This document shows positions 60,124-64,000 of a stretch of DNA of 64,000 bases, one piece after another. Within the stretch, counting starts at the first letter, position 1. The number at the start of each line of letters is the position of its first letter. The notes beneath the pieces are model-generated. The model made no database searches. It worked only from the letters and a program-made list of their open reading frames with translations, and was not told where the DNA came from. The DNA lies in NCBI RefSeq assembly GCF_000620625.1, contig NZ_JIAW01000018.1:62001-126000 (forward strand), written 5' to 3'. Position numbers and translations under genes: made by a program. The DNA is from Mycobacterium sp. URHB0044. Lineage in GTDB: Bacteria > Actinomycetota > Actinomycetes > Mycobacteriales > Mycobacteriaceae.

Positions 60124-61506
60124 TCAAGCGCGCCCGACCCGCCGGAAGCCGTGCCGGGCGACGTCGACCGCTGCCGTGACCGGGCTGGCGAACGCTCGGG
60201 TCATGGCGTATCCCTGCCTACGCGACTGCCCACCGAGGAAACACGCGAAGTAGTTGGAAATCGCGTAGGACACCACCGTCGCGAGCGCGGCGCCGTAGAG
60301 GCCCAAGTGCGGGATCAGCGTGAAGTTGAGCGTGATGTTGGCGACGGCGCCGACGCCGTGCCGGAGCAGCGATGACCACAGGTATCCCTCCGCGATGATC
60401 CACTTCGAGTACACGGCACCCATGAAGACGAACGGTGACGCCCAGATGTGGATCGCGAGGATGCCGAACACCGGCTGCAGCTCCGCACTGACGAAGTGCT
60501 TGGCGGGGCTGAGGCAGACCGCGGTGACGACGATCGCGACGCCGAGGCCGAACTGAAATGTCCTGTCGTAGGCCACCTGCAGCATACGGCGGTAGCGCAG
60601 ATCCGAACCCGTCTGCCGCGAGTCCTCGAGGGCGCGGAGCAGCACCGGCAAGGTGGCGTTCATGACCACGATGGGCAGGAAGTACGCCAGCTCGCTGACG
60701 CGCGCGGCCAACGAGTAGACACCGACGGCAACCGAACCCAGCAGCGGCTGGATGATGACGATGGCGGCCCGCTGGTTGATCTGGTCGGCGATCGCCGACA
60801 ACGCGAGCGGGCTGGAATCGTTCAGCATCGACCGGATTTCAGTGCGGGCCGGGCGGGCCATCGCGGGCGCGTCGGTCTCGAAGCAGAATCGCCACAGGAT
60901 CCAGAGACTGGCCAGCGCGGTTTCGGCCACGAAGATGCCGATGAACAGCCAGACGTTGGGCAGCACCAGGATGGCAACGATGCGCACCACCACCATGACG
61001 CTGACGGTGATGACCCGGATCATGGCGGTGCGCCGGCTGCGCATGTGCGCCATGTACCAGAGCTCCGGCGCGTCGAGCGCGCGGACGAACAGGGAACTGA
61101 GCGCCACCAGCGTGGCAATCGTCGTCAGCCGGTCGTGGCTGGTGAAGCTGATGGCGCCGAGTACGAGATAGGTCGCCATGCAGAACAATTCGCGGATGAG
61201 CAGTATCGCGGCCACCGACCGGGTGCCGCGCATGCCTTCGGCCACGATGTACTTGATCCCCAGCCCGTTCAACCCCGCAGTGGTGACCGCGAACCCGACG
61301 GTGCACAGCGCGAGCGCGTACGAGTAGACGCCGTAGTCACGAAGGGGCAACACCCAGGCCAGCACGATCGCGAATACCGACCCACTCGCCAGGTTCGAGA
61401 CCTGCTGCAGGGCATTCCAAATGGAATTCTGCCGGATGCTGCGACTGTCGTCCGGGTCGAGCCGGTCCGCTCCGGCCGCAGCGGCGATGGTGGTGTCGGG
61501 CGTCAT
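60124..61506 (-). CDS. Wzx-like polysaccharide flippase (MOP superfamily)
   Basis: 460 residues with about 12 membrane segments. The N-terminus SIRQNSIWNALQQVSNLASG is typical of Wzx/O-antigen flippases. It should move undecaprenyl-linked repeat units across the inner membrane. ATG 61506 overlaps the pyruvyltransferase stop (ATGA). Last gene of the operon that starts off-window. Confidence 0.9.
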   Translation of the reverse strand: MTPDTTIAAAAGADRLDPDDSRSIRQNSIWNALQQVSNLASGSVFAIVLAWVLPLRDYGVYSYALALCTVGFAVTTAGLNGLGIKYIVAEGMRGTRSVAAILLIRELFCMATYLVLGAISFTSHDRLTTIATLVALSSLFVRALDAPELWYMAHMRSRRTAMIRVITVSVMVVVRIVAILVLPNVWLFIGIFVAETALASLWILWRFCFETDAPAMARPARTEIRSMLNDSSPLALSAIADQINQRAAIVIIQPLLGSVAVGVYSLAARVSELAYFLPIVVMNATLPVLLRALEDSRQTGSDLRYRRMLQVAYDRTFQFGLGVAIVVTAVCLSPAKHFVSAELQPVFGILAIHIWASPFVFMGAVYSKWIIAEGYLWSSLLRHGVGAVANITLNFTLIPHLGLYGAALATVVSYAISNYFACFLGGQSRRQGYAMTRAFASPVTAAVDVARHGFRRVGRA

Positions 61507-62597
61507 CAGCCGTTCAGCGTGTCAATCGTGCGTTCCCACATCAGGTCGACTTTGTCGACGAGCTCCTGCAGGCGTTCCTTCTGTCGGGTGCCGCCCGCGC
61601 TGTCGGACAGGAGGGCGGCGACGGCCGCGTGTGGATCGGTGCTCGGCGTGACCACCCGATCGGCGACGCCGAAGTCGTCGAGCAGTTCGCGGTACTTGTG
61701 CGACCATCCGAACGCCAGGGTGGGCACCGATTGCGACAGGCATCCGACCACTGCATGGAAGCGGCTCGCCACCGCCGCCGATGCCTGTCCGAGAGCCGCT
61801 TTGAGCACCAGCGGGTCGGCATCGCTGAACAACGGCGCACCGATCCGGTCGGCGAGTTCCCGTGCGACGTCGTAGTCGTTCTCCTCGTGCACGACGACGA
61901 CCGACGTCAGCCCGTTGGCCTTGGCAGCGGCACTGAAGCCGGCGAGCAGCTCGAGATACCCGACACGGTCCAGGTCCCCGTGCGTGAAGAGCTTGGTGTT
62001 CGGGACGAGGGCGATGAACGGCCGCTCCGAGATGGGGTCGATGGACCGCGGCTTGAGGCCGATGGTGAAGTCCGGGCTGAGCACCGTCGGAGTGCCGATG
62101 TGCAGTTGCCGCACGTAGCCCTCGCTCACGCGGTCACGAACGAACACCAGACTGGCCTGCTCCAGCGCCTCGCGCGACCAGCGTCGTGTCTCGGCGTTGT
62201 CGAAGGGACCGAACGCCTGCGGCAGAAGGACCTTCGGAATGCCTCGGCGGGCCCACGCCCGCCCGACGAGCGCTTCCCGACGCGGCAGCGCGGCGTCGAA
62301 CTGGTCGGTGTAATGGAACCCGGCGGCGTCGAGCACACCGCCGATCTCCCGGTCGGAGGTAAGACCGTACTCCTTCTTGATCCTCGCGGGCACGGCGTTG
62401 CCGAGAAACGAGCTCAGCCGCGGCACGCCCCCCTCGTAAAGCGTCTGCCGCAGACCGAGTTTGGCCCGAACCGAGTAGTCGGTGAACCCGGGCGGCAGCG
62501 ACAGCTCGAACTGATCCCCTAGCCGCGAACAGATCGCCTGCAGCATCAACTGCGCGCCCTTGTTGCGGGTATTCGTCCCACGAATGTCCACGATCAC
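61506..62597 (-). CDS. Polysaccharide pyruvyltransferase family protein
   Basis: About 363 residues, PF04230-type. The pattern starts with IVDIRGTNTRNKGAQLMLQA; middle segments LLPQAFGPFDN and SLVFVRDRVSEGYV; and late SRFHAVVGCLSQSVPTLAFGWSHKY are family hallmarks. It should add a pyruvate ketal from phosphoenolpyruvate to a sugar, giving a negative charge. GTG 62597 overlaps the upstream stop as GTGA and has GGAGG eleven bases upstream. Confidence 0.9.
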   Translation of the reverse strand: MIVDIRGTNTRNKGAQLMLQAICSRLGDQFELSLPPGFTDYSVRAKLGLRQTLYEGGVPRLSSFLGNAVPARIKKEYGLTSDREIGGVLDAAGFHYTDQFDAALPRREALVGRAWARRGIPKVLLPQAFGPFDNAETRRWSREALEQASLVFVRDRVSEGYVRQLHIGTPTVLSPDFTIGLKPRSIDPISERPFIALVPNTKLFTHGDLDRVGYLELLAGFSAAAKANGLTSVVVVHEENDYDVARELADRIGAPLFSDADPLVLKAALGQASAAVASRFHAVVGCLSQSVPTLAFGWSHKYRELLDDFGVADRVVTPSTDPHAAVAALLSDSAGGTRQKERLQELVDKVDLMWERTIDTLNG

Positions 62598-63649
62598 AGC
62601 GTTCTGAACCTCCGAATGTCGTCGACCACCCGCTTGGCCGAGAAGGGCACCAGCGCGTCGGGATCGGCGTAGCCGTAGGCGATCAGCATGACCACGCGTT
62701 CGTGGCGTGCGAGGCCGAGCAGTTTGCGCATCTCGGCTTCGCGGTCCGGCAGATCGGGCCAGTTGATGCAACAGCTGTTCACGCCTTGCGCCTCCAGTCC
62801 GTAGACCAGGCCCATGGCTGCCAGGCAGCCGTCGATGTAGATGAGGTGCCGGTCGCGCTGGTCGAAGAAGGCCGCCAGGTTGCCGACGATGACGATGAGC
62901 CCCGGGATCTGATGCTCGTAGCCGTCGGTGCCCATCGGAATCGCGGCGACCCGTGCGGTGCTGACGGGGTCGTCGAAGATCTCGAACCGATACGGCTGCC
63001 GATTGCACGCCGTCGGGGACTCCGCCGCGATCGCCACGGCACGGTCCACCAGGTCGCGTGACACCGACTCCGTGGTGAACCAGCGCACCGAACGGCGCCC
63101 TGCCGCTAACGCCTCGAAGTCGTCGATCTTCACGGTGGGCACCAACGGGATCGCATGGTGCGGTCCACTGTCCGCAGATCCGGTGTCGAGATCGGCGATG
63201 GCGTCGCGGAAGCCGTTGCGGGAGCGGATGATCGACGGATGAGTCGACGTAGCCGTCACGTCGAAGTAGCGGGCCAGCACCGAGTACATCCAGTTGAACT
63301 CGGGTTGTGCGGGTTCAAGCGTGCCCGCGCTCACGCCGCCGTGAAACGCGTCGACCGTCGCGCCGATGTAGTCGGTCGCGAACTGGTTGCGCACCGGACG
63401 CATCGTGAGCCCCTTCTCGAGGCGGTGCACGTTGCGCCTCAGCAGGTAGACGTCCGTGCCGGAACCCACCGAGCGCTCGTACGCGTGAATTCCGCGCCGA
63501 ACGTAGCGGCGTTCACGACCCAGCGCGGTGCCACTCAGCCTGTGTCGCTGACGCCACGCGTAGCGTCGGGCCCTGCCGAGGAAGTCGACGAGCTCGGCGG
63601 TCCGGCTAGGCTTCGAAATGGGCATTGAACTAGGGATTGCACTAGGCAT
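62594..63649 (-). CDS. Nitroreductase-like flavoprotein of polysaccharide cluster
   Basis: About 351 residues. The C-terminal 200 residues have the nitroreductase fold with the FMN motif GRRSVRWF, AESPTACNRQPYRFEI and a late CCINWPD segment. The N-terminal 140 residues (RRNVHRLEKGLTMRPVR) form an extra domain often found in polysaccharide-cluster members. The reaction is unknown. ATG 63649 overlaps the UDP-sugar dehydrogenase stop by eight bases; ATG 63625 is an alternative. Confidence 0.82.
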   Translation of the reverse strand: MPSAIPSSMPISKPSRTAELVDFLGRARRYAWRQRHRLSGTALGRERRYVRRGIHAYERSVGSGTDVYLLRRNVHRLEKGLTMRPVRNQFATDYIGATVDAFHGGVSAGTLEPAQPEFNWMYSVLARYFDVTATSTHPSIIRSRNGFRDAIADLDTGSADSGPHHAIPLVPTVKIDDFEALAAGRRSVRWFTTESVSRDLVDRAVAIAAESPTACNRQPYRFEIFDDPVSTARVAAIPMGTDGYEHQIPGLIVIVGNLAAFFDQRDRHLIYIDGCLAAMGLVYGLEAQGVNSCCINWPDLPDREAEMRKLLGLARHERVVMLIAYGYADPDALVPFSAKRVVDDIRRFRTL

Positions 63650-64000
63650 TGAAGCCGCCCCTGCCCAGCGCGCACACCCGCCATCCCGCCTCCGCCCAAT
63701 ATTCGTGCTCCAGGGCATTTCTGGTGTCCAGCACCATCGGTTGGCGGACGAGCTTCTTGAAACTGACCGGGTCGATGCTCCGGTATTCGGACCACTCCGT
63801 GGCCAGCACGACGAGATCCGCGCGATCACAAGCGTCTGTCAGCGCCTCACAGTAGGTGAGGGTCGGAAAGCGCGCCTTCGCATTGGCGATCGCCTTCGGA
63901 TCGTGAACGCGGACCGAGGCACCCTTGAGGTGCATCGCCGCTGCCACGTTCAACGCGGGCGAATCTCGGACGTCATCGCTTTCCGGCTTGAAGGCCGCAC
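63642..64000 (-). CDS. UDP-glucose/GDP-mannose dehydrogenase, C-terminal part (N-terminus outside window)
   Basis: The open frame continues to the window edge. The visible 118 residues are the C-terminal NAD-linked domain: AFKPESDDVRDSPALNVA is the hallmark, followed by VRVHDPKA and ending in VLDTRNAL. The enzyme would oxidise UDP-glucose to UDP-glucuronate (or GDP-mannose to GDP-mannuronate). First visible gene of the minus-strand operon. The tail ends GRGGFNA. Confidence 0.93.
   Translation of the reverse strand, partial: AAFKPESDDVRDSPALNVAAAMHLKGASVRVHDPKAIANAKARFPTLTYCEALTDACDRADLVVLATEWSEYRSIDPVSFKKLVRQPMVLDTRNALEHEYWAEAGWRVCALGRGGFNA

Overview
The window is high-GC actinobacterial DNA and almost certainly comes from a fast-growing, non-tuberculous mycobacterium (Mycolicibacterium-type). 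The evidence is a complete mce operon, the mycolic-acid methyltransferase cluster next to lipG, and the order rplJ-rplL / mceG / rpoB-rpoC, which matches the neighbourhood known around rpoBC in M. tuberculosis. No rRNA, tRNA, CRISPR array, insertion sequence or prophage was seen.

Layout. (1) 1-11 kb: the end of an HSDL2-like short-chain dehydrogenase, then on the minus strand an eight-gene mce operon (two YrbE permeases, MceA-MceF with a lipoprotein MceE) that ends in a small exported protein. (2) 11-12 kb: about 1 kb without a convincing gene. (3) 12-22.4 kb: an acyl-CoA catabolism block with a TetR regulator, hotdog thioesterase, acyl-CoA synthetase, DUF35 zinc-ribbon/OB protein, molybdopterin oxidoreductase, thiolase, a 100-residue unknown, a second acyl-CoA synthetase, a FadR-type GntR regulator and an SDR. 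Near-identical TATATAG-type sites lie on either side of the GntR gene. (4) 22.5-23.5 kb: a DUF559/Vsr-like nuclease gene bracketed by two related palindromes of about 60 bp. (5) 23.5-34 kb: rpoC, rpoB, mceG (the ATPase shared by Mce importers), rplL and rplJ, with recognisable terminators, promoters and a likely L10 leader. (6) 34-49.9 kb: DUF732 protein, an overlapping ROK kinase / SurA-like protein / GH38 alpha-mannosidase operon, a WYL regulator divergent from two DinB-like genes, an ABC1/UbiB kinase-like protein with lipG, three mycolic-acid methyltransferases (the third an MmaA4 type), and a PE-PPE-domain hydrolase with a Lys/Asp repeat tail. (7) 50-52 kb: an ECF42-type sigma factor with its DGPF/YCII partner. 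(8) 52-64 kb: a surface-polysaccharide region (SGNH hydrolase, GT2, hexapeptide acetyltransferase, GH16, P450, lipoprotein hydrolase, GT1, EEP phosphodiesterase) and then a tight minus-strand operon of UDP-sugar dehydrogenase, nitroreductase-like protein, pyruvyltransferase and Wzx-like flippase that runs off the right edge.

How the parts fit. The mce permease at 1-11 kb would be powered by MceG at 32 kb. Its neighbours read like the activation and beta-oxidation machinery for an imported lipid or sterol-like acid. The right end reads like synthesis of an acidic (uronate- and pyruvate-bearing), acetylated polysaccharide. The features most likely to be new are the nuclease gene between twin palindromes, two tiny paralogous Cys/His-rich proteins (51992-52135 and 54433-54591) that are easily missed, a second palindrome family (42759 and 60000), and an SDR whose catalytic Tyr is His.
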